Part shown: positions 25,550 through 34,694 of the stretch, one piece after another | Layout: each line of letters starts with the position of its first letter | Numbering within the stretch: position 1 is the first letter of the stretch | Source: Pseudescherichia sp032055545 | Lineage (GTDB): Bacteria > Pseudomonadota > Gammaproteobacteria > Enterobacterales > Enterobacteriaceae | Length of the DNA: 64,000 nt | Direction: 5' to 3' | NCBI GenBank assembly: GCA_032055545.1 | Contig: DAMBQR010000003.1 | Span: forward strand, 1-64,000 | Notes under the pieces: model-generated | The model's database searches: none | Told to the model about the DNA's origin: nothing | The model's input: only the letters and a program-made list of their open reading frames with translations | Position numbers and translations under genes: made by a program

Positions 25550-25569
25550 TACTGTATAAAAAAACAGTT
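25550..25569. promoter_or_regulatory. LexA (SOS) box before umuD-like gene
   Basis: TACTGTATAAAAAAACAGTT matches the CTG-N10-CAG LexA consensus with the correct AT-rich centre, 17 bases before the ATG of the umuD-like gene. It predicts repression by LexA and induction by DNA damage. Confidence 0.9.
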
Positions 25570-25586
25570 GTGTTGAGTTCCTCATT

Positions 25587-26006
25587 ATGAAGATTTTTCA
25601 TTCCATAGAGATTGCCCCCTCGATTCCTCTTCCTTTTTTTACGGAGCGAGTACCTTGTGGTTTTCCTAGCCCCGCACAAGACTACATCGAAGATAGGCTG
25701 AATCTCAATACGCTTTTGATAGCCCACCCTAGCGCCACATATTTTATTAAAGTAAGCGGTGATTCTATGGTTGGTGCTGGAATTGGGGATGGTGATCTTC
25801 TGGTAGTTGATCGTTCGCTGTCGGCAAGCCATGGCGATATTGTGATTGCTGCTGTAGCCGGCGAGTTTACTGTCAAGGAACTACGTACGCATCCTGTCTT
25901 ACAACTAATTCCGCATAATAGTAATTATTCACCTATTACTTTTCATAATCCAGAAGATCTAGAAATATTTGGTGTAGTGACATTTTCAGTGAAGTCACAT
26001 AAATGA
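25587..26006 (+). CDS. umuD: UmuD-type translesion polymerase accessory protein (mobile-element copy)
   Basis: A 139-aa S24 peptidase. The RecA-stimulated self-cleavage site is present as Cys24-Gly25 (VPCGFPSP), with the catalytic Ser60 (SGDSMVG) and Lys97 (FTVKEL) in the same positions as E. coli UmuD. Self-cleavage yields UmuD', which joins UmuC as DNA polymerase V. The gene follows a LexA box and overlaps umuC by four bases. Codon use is AT-rich compared with the broken umuC at 38565, so this pair was probably brought in with the island. Confidence 0.95.
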   Translation: MKIFHSIEIAPSIPLPFFTERVPCGFPSPAQDYIEDRLNLNTLLIAHPSATYFIKVSGDSMVGAGIGDGDLLVVDRSLSASHGDIVIAAVAGEFTVKELRTHPVLQLIPHNSNYSPITFHNPEDLEIFGVVTFSVKSHK

Positions 26007-27271
26007 CGATGTTTGCTTTGGCCGACGTCAATAGCTTTTATACGTCCTGTGAAACGGTATTCCGTCCGGATTTAAAGGGGAAACCCGTGGTGGTGATCTC
26101 TAACAACGACGGCTGCGTAATTTCGCGTTCAGTAGAGGCAAAAGCACTCGGCATCGCTATGGGAGAGCCTTTTTTCAAAGTAAAAAATAAAACGTTCTCA
26201 TCTGCAGTGCACGTATTTAGCTCAAACTATGCTCTATATGCTGACCTCAGTGCGCGCGTTATGCAGACGCTGACGGAGATGGCACCAGCCATCGAGATCT
26301 ATTCAATCGATGAAGCCTTTATCGACTTATCCGGTGTAGCCAGCTACATGTCGCTGACAGATTTTGGGAGGGCCGTGCGGAGCCAAGTGCTTAAAAATAC
26401 CGGGCTCACGATCGGGATCGGTGTTTCACAAACCAAAACGTTATCAAAATTAGCCAATTATGCAGCAAAACGATGGCCGGGTACTGGAGGCGTGGTTGAT
26501 TTATCCGACATATCACGTCAGCGGAAGCTGTTAGAACGAGTGCCTGTGGAGGATGTATGGGGTATAGGAAGGCGCATCAGCAAAAAACTGAATAATATGG
26601 GGATCAATACAGCGCTGGACTTAGCCAATAGCTCACCATGGGTAATAAAAAAACATTTTAACGTTGGTCTTGAAAGAACACTGCGCGAGCTGCGTGGTGA
26701 ACCGTGTTTTGAGCTTGAGGAGTTCGCGCCGGATAAGCAACAGATTATGTGCAGCCGTTCTTTTGGGTATCGTATCACCAAGTATACAGATATGCGTCAG
26801 GCTATCTGCACCTATGCTGAACGCGCTGCAGCAAAATTGCGTAGCGAACACCAGTTTTGTGCTTTTGTTAGCGTCTCTCTAAGCACCTGCCCGCACGCAG
26901 ATAATGAAATTTATTATGGAAACCAATCATCTACGAAACTGCTGATACCATCTAATGATACGCGTGACATTATACGTGCAGCTATAGAATCACTAGATCG
27001 GATATGGGTCGATGGTTATCGCTACATGAAAGCTGGCGTAATGCTTGCTGACTTTTTTGGTCGTGGCACTGCACAGCTTAATTTGTTTGATGATATCGTC
27101 CCAAAGGCAAATAGCACTGCACTAATGACGGTAATTGATGGTATTAATGCGTCAGGAAAAGGGAAGGTCTGGTTTGCTGGTCAAGGCATCCACAAGCCTT
27201 GGGCAATGAAGCGTGAAATGCTATCACCAGCTTATACTACGCGCTATTCAGACCTGCCTGTCGCTAAATAA
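26003..27271 (+). CDS. umuC: UmuC-type Y-family DNA polymerase (complete copy)
   Basis: A complete 422-aa Y-family polymerase. The N-terminal metal-binding Asp (FALADVNSFYTSCE), the NNDGCVISRS loop and the SIDEAF catalytic motif (Asp103, Glu104) are intact, followed by the helix-hairpin-helix region (VWGIGRRISKKL) and the C-terminal MKREMLSPAYTTRYSDLPV. With the upstream UmuD homologue it should form an SOS mutagenic polymerase. About 65-70 percent similar by eye to the truncated umuC 11 kb downstream and clearly not its duplicate. Confidence 0.96.
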   Translation: MTMFALADVNSFYTSCETVFRPDLKGKPVVVISNNDGCVISRSVEAKALGIAMGEPFFKVKNKTFSSAVHVFSSNYALYADLSARVMQTLTEMAPAIEIYSIDEAFIDLSGVASYMSLTDFGRAVRSQVLKNTGLTIGIGVSQTKTLSKLANYAAKRWPGTGGVVDLSDISRQRKLLERVPVEDVWGIGRRISKKLNNMGINTALDLANSSPWVIKKHFNVGLERTLRELRGEPCFELEEFAPDKQQIMCSRSFGYRITKYTDMRQAICTYAERAAAKLRSEHQFCAFVSVSLSTCPHADNEIYYGNQSSTKLLIPSNDTRDIIRAAIESLDRIWVDGYRYMKAGVMLADFFGRGTAQLNLFDDIVPKANSTALMTVIDGINASGKGKVWFAGQGIHKPWAMKREMLSPAYTTRYSDLPVAK

Positions 27272-27279
27272 AATTCGTA

Positions 27280-27729
27280 CTAGCCTTCAAGACTCGGTAG
27301 CTGTAATGATAGTATTTTCTCCCGCAGGTTACCATTCTGTATTTTGCAGTTTCCAAACTTGCGTTCAAGCAAAACAATAGTCGCAATTAGATTTTTTTGC
27401 TCTTGATCGCAAGAAGATAAGCCCTCCGTAATTCTGACGCGGTCGGATCATTAAGCGCAGAACCCAAAATAGTGTTTTTTTCTAACTACCGTTTATTAAG
27501 CTTAAGTGTCTTTTGTACAGATCATGGCATTGCTTGCTCCGCACTATGGTGAAGCAGATACGCCTTTTCCTGCAGGATCTACGCTTTTTGAGGCCAGAAC
27601 AATCGTCGTCAGGCTGATCCTGAGCTTCCCTGCTAAGAGTTCATCAATAACATGCTCGACCAGCGATACACTATTTTCAACGCGCTTGCGTTGCCAGGCA
27701 TAAATACCGCTTATGTTTTTCTTTGTCAT
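27280..27729 (-). pseudogene. decayed DUF6262/TnpC-like gene of a Tn554-type recombinase module
   Basis: On the minus strand a start at 27729 gives MTKKNISGIYAWQRKRVENS then VSLVEHVIDELLAGKLRIS, ending early at a stop near 27544. The reading can be followed through frame changes as VRSKQCHDLYKRHLSLING, then ASELRRAYLLAIKSKK, then LIATIVLLERKFGNCKIQNG and a final stop at 27280. This layout (short helical N-terminus, terminal coiled coil) fits the DUF6262 accessory protein found as third gene of Tn554-type recombinase operons. At least three frame disruptions make it non-functional. Confidence 0.55.
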
Positions 27730-27748
27730 ACCATCAACCTCTCGTGAG

Positions 27749-27979
27749 TCAGGATGAGGACTGCAGGTTACGCTTAATAGTATCGACCTGCTCAATCAAA
27801 TCCATTTCTTCTAGCATGTCGTCACAGCTGCCAATAATTTCGTGAGCTTTAGCGCTCTGACGGTAAGTCACGTCGATTCCCTGCTCTTCGATAAAGAACC
27901 AGCTTCCACCGAGTTCATTCACTGGAATTGGACGTGCATGTGAGATAAATACATAATAATGTATTCTACATAACCGTCA
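27749..27979 (-). pseudogene. 3' fragment of a site-specific recombinase gene
   Basis: A minus-strand frame reads ARPIPVNELGGSWFFIEEQG, then IDVTYRQSAKAHEIIGSC, and ends with a helical tail and a stop at 27749, immediately before the DUF6262-like start. Its position (last part of the second gene in a tnpA-tnpB-tnpC-like order) and tail suggest the C-terminus of a tyrosine recombinase. The frame begins abruptly at a TGACGGTT sequence (27972-27979), which also occurs at the left edge of the window and, as TGACGGGT, at the umuC break. Family assignment is tentative. Confidence 0.45.
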
Positions 27980-28111
27980 TGCAATTTTTAATTGCCAGTT
28001 CAAATATTTGAAAAGCGTGCCCTTGAAGCGAAGCCCTGTCCATTCAGAAACAGAGTGCAGGCCAGCTATCGAGAGCAGTGGTAAAGCATTCAGATCACAG
28101 GTGGCCCTTTA

Positions 28112-31100
28112 ATGTCTGAAGAAATCAAAAACACTGCAATTACTGCTGCAGGCTATGTCTACCAGAATAGGCAGGGGCTGAAACTGTTGTGTGACTGGCT
28201 AGATGCGCCGACACGCTATACTCGAGTGAAGTTTGAATGCGACGACGAGGCTGTTGCTCCGACTGGACTGGATGACATCGTTGCCGAACGCCCTAACCAT
28301 CTCGTTGACCTCCAGCAGGTGAAATATACTCCTAATCCTGCCGAGCACACCCTGAATTGGGCGTGGATGTTGGAGAGGACCGGAAAGACAGCACGATCGA
28401 GGTCAATGTTGCGTAAGTGGTTTGATGCTTTTGTCAAATTGGATTCTGCTCGCGTCGGAGAGCTATCGTTGAAGACCAATCGCCGACCAGATGCCGACAT
28501 TGAGTCTTGCCTGACTGATGGAAAAATCGATTTATCCAAAGTTCCAGAGCCACGGCGATTAGAGGTTATCGCCGAACTCGGCGACGAAAAGAAATGTGAA
28601 TTATTTTTCAAGCAGTTGCAGATTATTCACAGCGATAAGAGCTTCGAATCACTTGAGCACGAGATCGATGCGCGATTGCGCTTGCACGGCACACCAGAGG
28701 GAGTTGCGAACTTAAAAAACGTCGCCTTGAACTGGTCGATTCAGAAAAACTTTCCGCCGCCAGAAGGGTGGATTTTTCTGGAGCAAGTCCGCACTATTCT
28801 GCGGGCAATACCGCCGGCCCCCCTGCCGGAAGATTTTGTTGTGCCTCTCGGATATGAGGTGCCTGACGAGACGTTCCACCGTGAATTCGTACGTGACACG
28901 GTTGCCGGGGCCGGGCAGACAATCGTGCTCACAGGGCCGCCTGGTCGTGGGAAGAGCACATATTTGAGCGCGATGTGCGAATTGCTTGCTGAATCAGGGG
29001 TTCCCACAGTACGGCACCACTACTTCCTCTCGACGACCGAGCGGGGACGAGACCGTGTGAACAGCTACGTGGTTGAGCAATCGATCGAGGCGCAAGTCAA
29101 ACGGTTACATCCGGAAGTTGATGCGCCTGGTAGTGGCCTGCGGGGCCTCCTCGAAGCGTGCGCAACCTACTACAAGACTAAGGGCAAGCCGTTCGTATTG
29201 GTTCTGGACGGCCTGGACCATGTCTGGCGCATTAACAGCGCTGATAAACGGCCGCTGGACGATGTGTTCTCCCAGATTATTCCCTGCCCGGATAACATGG
29301 TTCTGTTGGTAGGCACACAGCCGGTCGACGACACTCAACTGCCCAAGGACCTCTTGTCAGTTGCACCTAAGGCTAGTTGGCGAACATTGCCGTCGATGTC
29401 CGAGAACGCCGTCATGTCCTACCTTCATAAGGTGGTTGACGAAGGCAGGCTCTTGATCCGGTTCAACGATGAAGATCAGATAGAACGCCAGCTACAGGAA
29501 GCTGCGACCGCACTTCGCAATAAGACCAACGGCCACCCGCTGCACGTCATTTATGCCACGGCTGAGCTTGAGCAAGCAGGACGAGACCTGGATAGCTGGA
29601 ATATTGAGCGGCTACAGGGTGACATGACCAAAGAGGCAAAGTTCTACTACGCATCGTTGTGGGAAGAGCTGCCACCAAGTCTCAAAGACACGCTGCGATT
29701 GGTATGTGCGTTTCCCTTCTTTTGGCCCAAAGCCGCTTTTCTGGAGATCTCCGCTAAGCAGGGCGCTGCGCCGCCAGATGTCGCCAGGGTGGAACATCTG
29801 CTGCACTCATCGGCTGCTGGTCTGAAGGTCTTCCATGAGAGTCTGGCGGTTTTTGTACGCTCGACCTCTGACTACGACGAGCGCATCAAGAACCTGATGC
29901 CAGTGGTGGCGATCTGGCTGGAAACTGAGGCGCCACCTTCTCTTCGCGTTAACTGGCTCTGGACGGTCCAGGCAAGGTTGGGTAATCCTGAAAATCTCAT
30001 TACTGGGCTAACTCGTGACTGGATCATGCTTCGTTTAGAGGAAGGCTATCCAGAATCGCTCTTTGACACGCTGCTATCCGAAGCACTGGTCGCAGCTCTG
30101 GAGACCAACGCATTTGCGGACGCATATCGGCTCGCACACCTGCAGTCCCGGATGGTTGGCGGCAGCGAATTTCAGATGCAGAGCGACGACATAGCCCGGC
30201 TTGTGTTATTTACCCTGACGCTGACAGCCAATGAGGGGGTTGTTCAAGAGGCTATAGCCTCGCGGCACGAGACAGATATTTTGGACGTGGCAGCTCTCGG
30301 CTTAGCCTTGCAAGCACGTGGACAAAATGTACTGGCCGAGACCTGCGGTGAGGAGATCCTGCGTCGTTTTAGAGGCCTTAGCCGCTTCTCCAATCGGTAT
30401 TCAACCAACGCGGGGGCTGACGAATTCCAGTTTCTGGTCGATGCGTTCACACGCCTTGGTGCCATCGGGACGACCCCAGAGATGTTTGCCCAGTTAGTTA
30501 GAGAAAATAACCCCATTGTATGGATGCCAAGAGCCCGAATGTTGGTTGAGAACGGTTGCCTGGATGACTTGATGGGGGCGGCTGTTTCGCTACAACCTGA
30601 TTCGGACACGAGTGTTCTAAGTGACTTCTGCGTTCGCGCGGCCGTAACGGCCGGAGTAAGCATCGTCGACCACGATGACTTCAGCAAGCTGACGCGAACC
30701 CCCTTTGTTGCAGCGGTGGAAGCGGCCTGTAAGCGGACTTCGAAGCCACTAAATGAGCCTATTCCGGTCGATTGGCTCAAGGGGAACTATTACGAGCGTA
30801 AAGACGATCTGAACACGCTGGTACACCATTGGTTCTTCAGCGGTGTGCACCTGGGCCTGTGCATGAAAGCCGAGGAGCAAATCGACTTCGAGTTCGTACT
30901 AGCACCTAGCTATGAAGAAAGGAAGAACATCAGCCGCTTCCTGGATGCTCTCTCAGAGATTGCAGCCCAGGTTGCAGAGCGTTGGTGGCAAGGAGAATTT
31001 GTGGATTTTCATGAGTTATTCAAGCTCCTCAAACCGGTCAAATTCCGACATTTCAGGCAGGATCACCATGTGAGTTCAGCGGCAGACGACTTCCGGGCAG

Positions 31101-32533
31101 GATTGCATCGTGTCGCCTGCGATATTCGGCTTGGAAGCTGCTTGCTCTTCAATCGTGACGATGCGGCTCTTACTGAGTCAACCCTGGCAGCGGCAGCCAC
31201 ATCCGAGTGGTTTGACAGTGAATCTTTCCGCACTCAGTACGCAGCCGGATTGCTGACAGAGATGAGTGATGAGGCGGCCGCAGCTTTCGTCCATTCTCAA
31301 CGCGTCATGCTGGATGCAGATATCCGCGAGGAGACCAGCGTGCATCTACAGACGCCTCTGCAGTTATGTGGCATCACTTTGGCCCATGGATTAAACGTCA
31401 GCGCACAAGAGCTCTGCAAACAGGTCTGGGAGCTAACGACCGGCTATGGACATCGTAAAGATCCTACGTTGAGTAACACGGTCAATGCTATTGGCTACTT
31501 GGTAGATGCATCTCCAGATGATGCTCGACGGCTACTCAGCCTACTTTCCCCACAAATTCATCACGTGCTGGACTACACAGACGGAAAAGGCACGAGGCAC
31601 CTGCTTGAAGTTGCGGACCATCTGCTGGCAAAACTCAGCCCGATGGCTTTGGTCGTAAAATACGAGGAACACACGCACGCAGGTGAATGGTCGCATGCAG
31701 AGAACAGTTTGCGGGCATATGTGCAACAGGGTGTTAGGGACGGCTGGCCGCTGGATGCACTCATGCGTACGGGAGTTCATTACGACATTCAGGACGAGTT
31801 AATACAGCTTGAACGCGATGCTGAGGATGGTGCCGCAGGACAGCTACGTGTTCTTAGGGAGCATGTCGGCTGGGACATTGGTGTGCTGCAGGGCACTGGG
31901 TCGTCTAACAACGATAACGACAGCAATCCGTACACTGGCGATGTTACCGCCTTTGCCCCAGAGCAACTTGATCAGTTGCTGGTAAGTCTGTCAACAAGCT
32001 ACAACGAAAAGAAGAGACTGCTTCGGGTCTGGTATGAGCACTGGGATCGCTCCGGGCAGGGTAAACGCTTACTCGCGGCTCTGGATGGTTTGCTGCAGTC
32101 AGACGAGGGGCGGCAAAAGGGCATCTTCGATCTGTCTGACCTTGCCTTTGAGACCAAACGCAGGTTGAGCGGCTCGAAAGCTGCGTGGAAATATCTTGTC
32201 CAGGCGCAGATTCGAAATGGCGGGTGGATGAGTTTTGTGGAGAGAGAGGAAGATACATGTAAGAGGTTTAACATGGTAGTGAAGTACTTCCCGAGCCGTT
32301 GCGATGAGTTCGTTGCTGCGACTACCTACGGCTTGTTCGATGAGCCAGAGCCTCCGCGTGTAGCACCGACGGAGCTGATGGTCTATTTCTATGTGCAACA
32401 GAGGCGTGTAGCCGATGCCGTGAAGTTTGCCGAAATGATGGTCAACTGCGTGCGTGAAGACACCCGAACCCTGCCTCTGGAACGCCCACGTTGGGCGACA
32501 GAACTTGATGCTTCGATGACAATGGGAAAATGA
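28112..32533 (+). CDS. STAND/NACHT-like NTPase with N-terminal Cap4/DUF4297-like nuclease (1473 aa), putative anti-phage sensor
   Basis: The N-terminus fits the Cap4/DUF4297 nuclease pattern: GYVYQNRQGLKLL, YTRVKFECDD, then GLDDIV (Asp54/Asp55) and DLQQVK (Gln69, Lys71), i.e. the D...QxK core of PD-(D/E)XK nucleases. A P-loop GPPGRGKST (275-283) and Walker B VLVLDGLDHVW (Asp366, Asp369) define the NTPase, with a helical winged region to about 560. The remaining ~900 residues are helical repeats, the usual ligand-sensing part of STAND proteins. The order nuclease-NTPase-repeats is that of Avs3-type (AVAST) and bacterial NLR-like defence proteins, but it is shorter than typical Avs3 and has a coupled partner gene. 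Expected: oligomerise on sensing a phage product and degrade DNA. Function not demonstrated. Confidence 0.82.
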   Translation: MSEEIKNTAITAAGYVYQNRQGLKLLCDWLDAPTRYTRVKFECDDEAVAPTGLDDIVAERPNHLVDLQQVKYTPNPAEHTLNWAWMLERTGKTARSRSMLRKWFDAFVKLDSARVGELSLKTNRRPDADIESCLTDGKIDLSKVPEPRRLEVIAELGDEKKCELFFKQLQIIHSDKSFESLEHEIDARLRLHGTPEGVANLKNVALNWSIQKNFPPPEGWIFLEQVRTILRAIPPAPLPEDFVVPLGYEVPDETFHREFVRDTVAGAGQTIVLTGPPGRGKSTYLSAMCELLAESGVPTVRHHYFLSTTERGRDRVNSYVVEQSIEAQVKRLHPEVDAPGSGLRGLLEACATYYKTKGKPFVLVLDGLDHVWRINSADKRPLDDVFSQIIPCPDNMVLLVGTQPVDDTQLPKDLLSVAPKASWRTLPSMSENAVMSYLHKVVDEGRLLIRFNDEDQIERQLQEAATALRNKTNGHPLHVIYATAELEQAGRDLDSWNIERLQGDMTKEAKFYYASLWEELPPSLKDTLRLVCAFPFFWPKAAFLEISAKQGAAPPDVARVEHLLHSSAAGLKVFHESLAVFVRSTSDYDERIKNLMPVVAIWLETEAPPSLRVNWLWTVQARLGNPENLITGLTRDWIMLRLEEGYPESLFDTLLSEALVAALETNAFADAYRLAHLQSRMVGGSEFQMQSDDIARLVLFTLTLTANEGVVQEAIASRHETDILDVAALGLALQARGQNVLAETCGEEILRRFRGLSRFSNRYSTNAGADEFQFLVDAFTRLGAIGTTPEMFAQLVRENNPIVWMPRARMLVENGCLDDLMGAAVSLQPDSDTSVLSDFCVRAAVTAGVSIVDHDDFSKLTRTPFVAAVEAACKRTSKPLNEPIPVDWLKGNYYERKDDLNTLVHHWFFSGVHLGLCMKAEEQIDFEFVLAPSYEERKNISRFLDALSEIAAQVAERWWQGEFVDFHELFKLLKPVKFRHFRQDHHVSSAADDFRAGLHRVACDIRLGSCLLFNRDDAALTESTLAAAATSEWFDSESFRTQYAAGLLTEMSDEAAAAFVHSQRVMLDADIREETSVHLQTPLQLCGITLAHGLNVSAQELCKQVWELTTGYGHRKDPTLSNTVNAIGYLVDASPDDARRLLSLLSPQIHHVLDYTDGKGTRHLLEVADHLLAKLSPMALVVKYEEHTHAGEWSHAENSLRAYVQQGVRDGWPLDALMRTGVHYDIQDELIQLERDAEDGAAGQLRVLREHVGWDIGVLQGTGSSNNDNDSNPYTGDVTAFAPEQLDQLLVSLSTSYNEKKRLLRVWYEHWDRSGQGKRLLAALDGLLQSDEGRQKGIFDLSDLAFETKRRLSGSKAAWKYLVQAQIRNGGWMSFVEREEDTCKRFNMVVKYFPSRCDEFVAATTYGLFDEPEPPRVAPTELMVYFYVQQRRVADAVKFAEMMVNCVREDTRTLPLERPRWATELDASMTMGK

Positions 32534-33975
32534 TGGACGACCTAAGTATTCTAATCGCCAGACTCGGCTGGCCATCAACCGCTACAAGATGGTGGACCAT
32601 GCAGGAACTTGCCGTCCGGCTGGGTGAATCGACATCGAAAGCCGCAACGGAGGCTGCGTTACTTAGGTTTCTGAGCTCGCGTAAGCTTGAGGCCGAAGTG
32701 GTGGAGGCACTTTGCGTCTTCTGGATAGCGGTGCAGATGAATCGTTACAAGGCGAGCCAGAAATTGGCGCAAAGCATTCCTAAACCGTCCATCCTCTCTG
32801 ATCTATTGCTGGAAAGCCTTGGCCTACAGACTGAGACCCCTATAACCGGTCTGGAAGAGGTGACTGAGAGCTTCGTTATTCCACAGGATTTTAACGGTGT
32901 TCAAGGAGCGGATCTTCCACGGATTTTTCACACCACTATGGTTAACCTGGAGCGTGATAGCGGCTTCCCATTCGTCCGTCAGATGGCGTTCGAGTGGTCA
33001 GTAAACAGCAATGTCTATCCAGATGCTCCTTATCAGGGCGACCCCTGGCATTTTATGAGGCCACTTGGCGACGGGTTCATTGGTCACATCTCTTCCAGGG
33101 CTACCATACGGATGATCTCTGCCTATCTCCGCACGTTGTCGGTTGCTGAAGAGCTCTGGAGCATGCCTTCAGAATTGGCGGAAGAAATGACTCTGCTGGC
33201 ATTGCCTGTACACCCAACGCTTGCGTTGCTCCGACCTCTACGTCCATCTTGGGTTCCCAACCGAGCTGACTTTGATGGCAACCACAAGGAAATAGATGCC
33301 GCTGTGCATAGTCTGATTGAACAAGCCCAAACCGAACGCCCTGGAGACGAGCTGATAGCCTTCACGTCGCCTATCGTAATTTCAACTGAGCGCTGTGTAG
33401 AAGTCTCGGTCGTCCGCTGGGAGCAGATAACAGGTGGCTGCATCCAGGATGAGAACCTGGCCGAGCACCTAAGAGACTTTTGGAGTAGCGGGCAAATGCT
33501 TCACGGTTATGCACCGGAGCCGCTAAGCACGACGACTGTCCTGATATCGCCCGCCTTTTACTCTGTCGTCGACGAGAGCAGTAGGGCCTGGCCTCTGGCC
33601 ATGCCGATCGGTATGGACCGTTTGGGCTACCTGCAACATGATCTGTACCCAGAGCGACTCTTATTACCCATTATGCCTGGCTATGACCTGATCGAGGTCA
33701 TTCCTCGTAACGGGCAATTGGAAGTTAAATCAGATAATGATGTTGTCGCCAATTTTTATTACTGGAATGCGGGCTGGGGACCAGCTCGGCCTATGCAGTT
33801 TGATGGTAACTGTGGTACAGCTCTTGTTTCTAAAGGTAAAGCCTATCGAGAACTACCCGATGTGCTAGACCAAGATATTCGGTCGTTCTACTTATGGCGT
33901 ATACGAACACTTCACAGAAAGGGCTCCTATGAACGTTTCGAGGAAACGCTGAGCTTCGGGGTAGTGTTCGTGTGA
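32530..33975 (+). CDS. unknown partner protein of the STAND NTPase (481 aa)
   Basis: The ATG overlaps the NTPase stop by four bases (ATGA), so the two are almost certainly co-translated. Residues 1-95 are helical (ARLGWPSTATRWWTMQELAV), a central part has HFMRPLGDGFIGHISSRA, and the C-terminal half is strand-rich with many Trp/Tyr (NFYYWNAGWGPARPM; SFYLWRIRTLHRK). I see no catalytic motif, signal peptide or membrane segment and do not recognise a family. By context it may be a co-sensor, regulator or inhibitor of the NTPase. It has the same base composition as its neighbour. Confidence 0.8.
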   Translation: MMDDLSILIARLGWPSTATRWWTMQELAVRLGESTSKAATEAALLRFLSSRKLEAEVVEALCVFWIAVQMNRYKASQKLAQSIPKPSILSDLLLESLGLQTETPITGLEEVTESFVIPQDFNGVQGADLPRIFHTTMVNLERDSGFPFVRQMAFEWSVNSNVYPDAPYQGDPWHFMRPLGDGFIGHISSRATIRMISAYLRTLSVAEELWSMPSELAEEMTLLALPVHPTLALLRPLRPSWVPNRADFDGNHKEIDAAVHSLIEQAQTERPGDELIAFTSPIVISTERCVEVSVVRWEQITGGCIQDENLAEHLRDFWSSGQMLHGYAPEPLSTTTVLISPAFYSVVDESSRAWPLAMPIGMDRLGYLQHDLYPERLLLPIMPGYDLIEVIPRNGQLEVKSDNDVVANFYYWNAGWGPARPMQFDGNCGTALVSKGKAYRELPDVLDQDIRSFYLWRIRTLHRKGSYERFEETLSFGVVFV

Positions 33976-34694
33976 AGGAGTGAATTATAGTCATTTAAGT
34001 TAATAGGTTGATGTCTATAATAGTCAACTAAGTTTGAATGACCTGTGAGAAGTATGGACTGTTCTCATGGGAACAAGATGAAAATGGCAGCCATCCACGC
34101 AGCGCTGGCTGAGTGCAGCGCTGTAATCAAACGTATCCTTACGCCGTGTCAAAATAGAAAATTCTATCTGGCCGGGGTGTTTCACAGCGGAGCGGGCATA
34201 GGCACAGATGTTGCTGGCCACAACAAAGGTTCAGGGCTGTTCACTGCCTGCTGAAAAACTTGAAGCCACGTATCGACAGGTAAAACGATCATGCTAATCG
34301 TGGCCAACGTCATTATCCACAATAGAGGTGTAACACAACTCTGGCTGAGGGAACAAATGTAGCGGTGTCAGGCGCAGCTATTAAGATTAAAATCGCATTA
34401 ACAAGTCACGAAAAAATTTTTTATTCATATTCAATTAACCCTTTTTCCTGCCTTCTAAACCCTTAGTTTTCTGCTCCAAAAAATAATTTATTTGCATTGA
34501 CAATAGGTTCAGGTCTTACCAGATATGGCGTTGCGCCCCCTCTGACTTTAAGATCTTAAATTAATCTAAAAGTCAAGTCTTGATCTGTTTTTATTCGTAA
34601 CTAAGATAATCGCCATGAGATGTAAAAACACAACATATGTACGGCGTGTTTAAAAAAAACACACTATATTGATAGTAAGGCGAGGGCACCCTCC
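33976..34694. other. 719-base gap between the NTPase pair and the CBASS operon
   Basis: A 69-codon plus frame (34045-34254) and an overlapping 65-codon minus frame have weak protein character; I regard the segment as a remnant, possibly of an older mobile element. From 34390 the DNA is very AT-rich and should contain the CBASS promoter. A GGCGAGGG motif at about 34679-34686 supplies the ribosome binding site of the CD-NTase. Confidence 0.4.

Noticed and set aside
34045..34254. 69-codon frame before the CBASS operon, considered as a transposase remnant
   Set aside because: No transposase signature could be followed on either strand; overlapping antisense frame equally likely.
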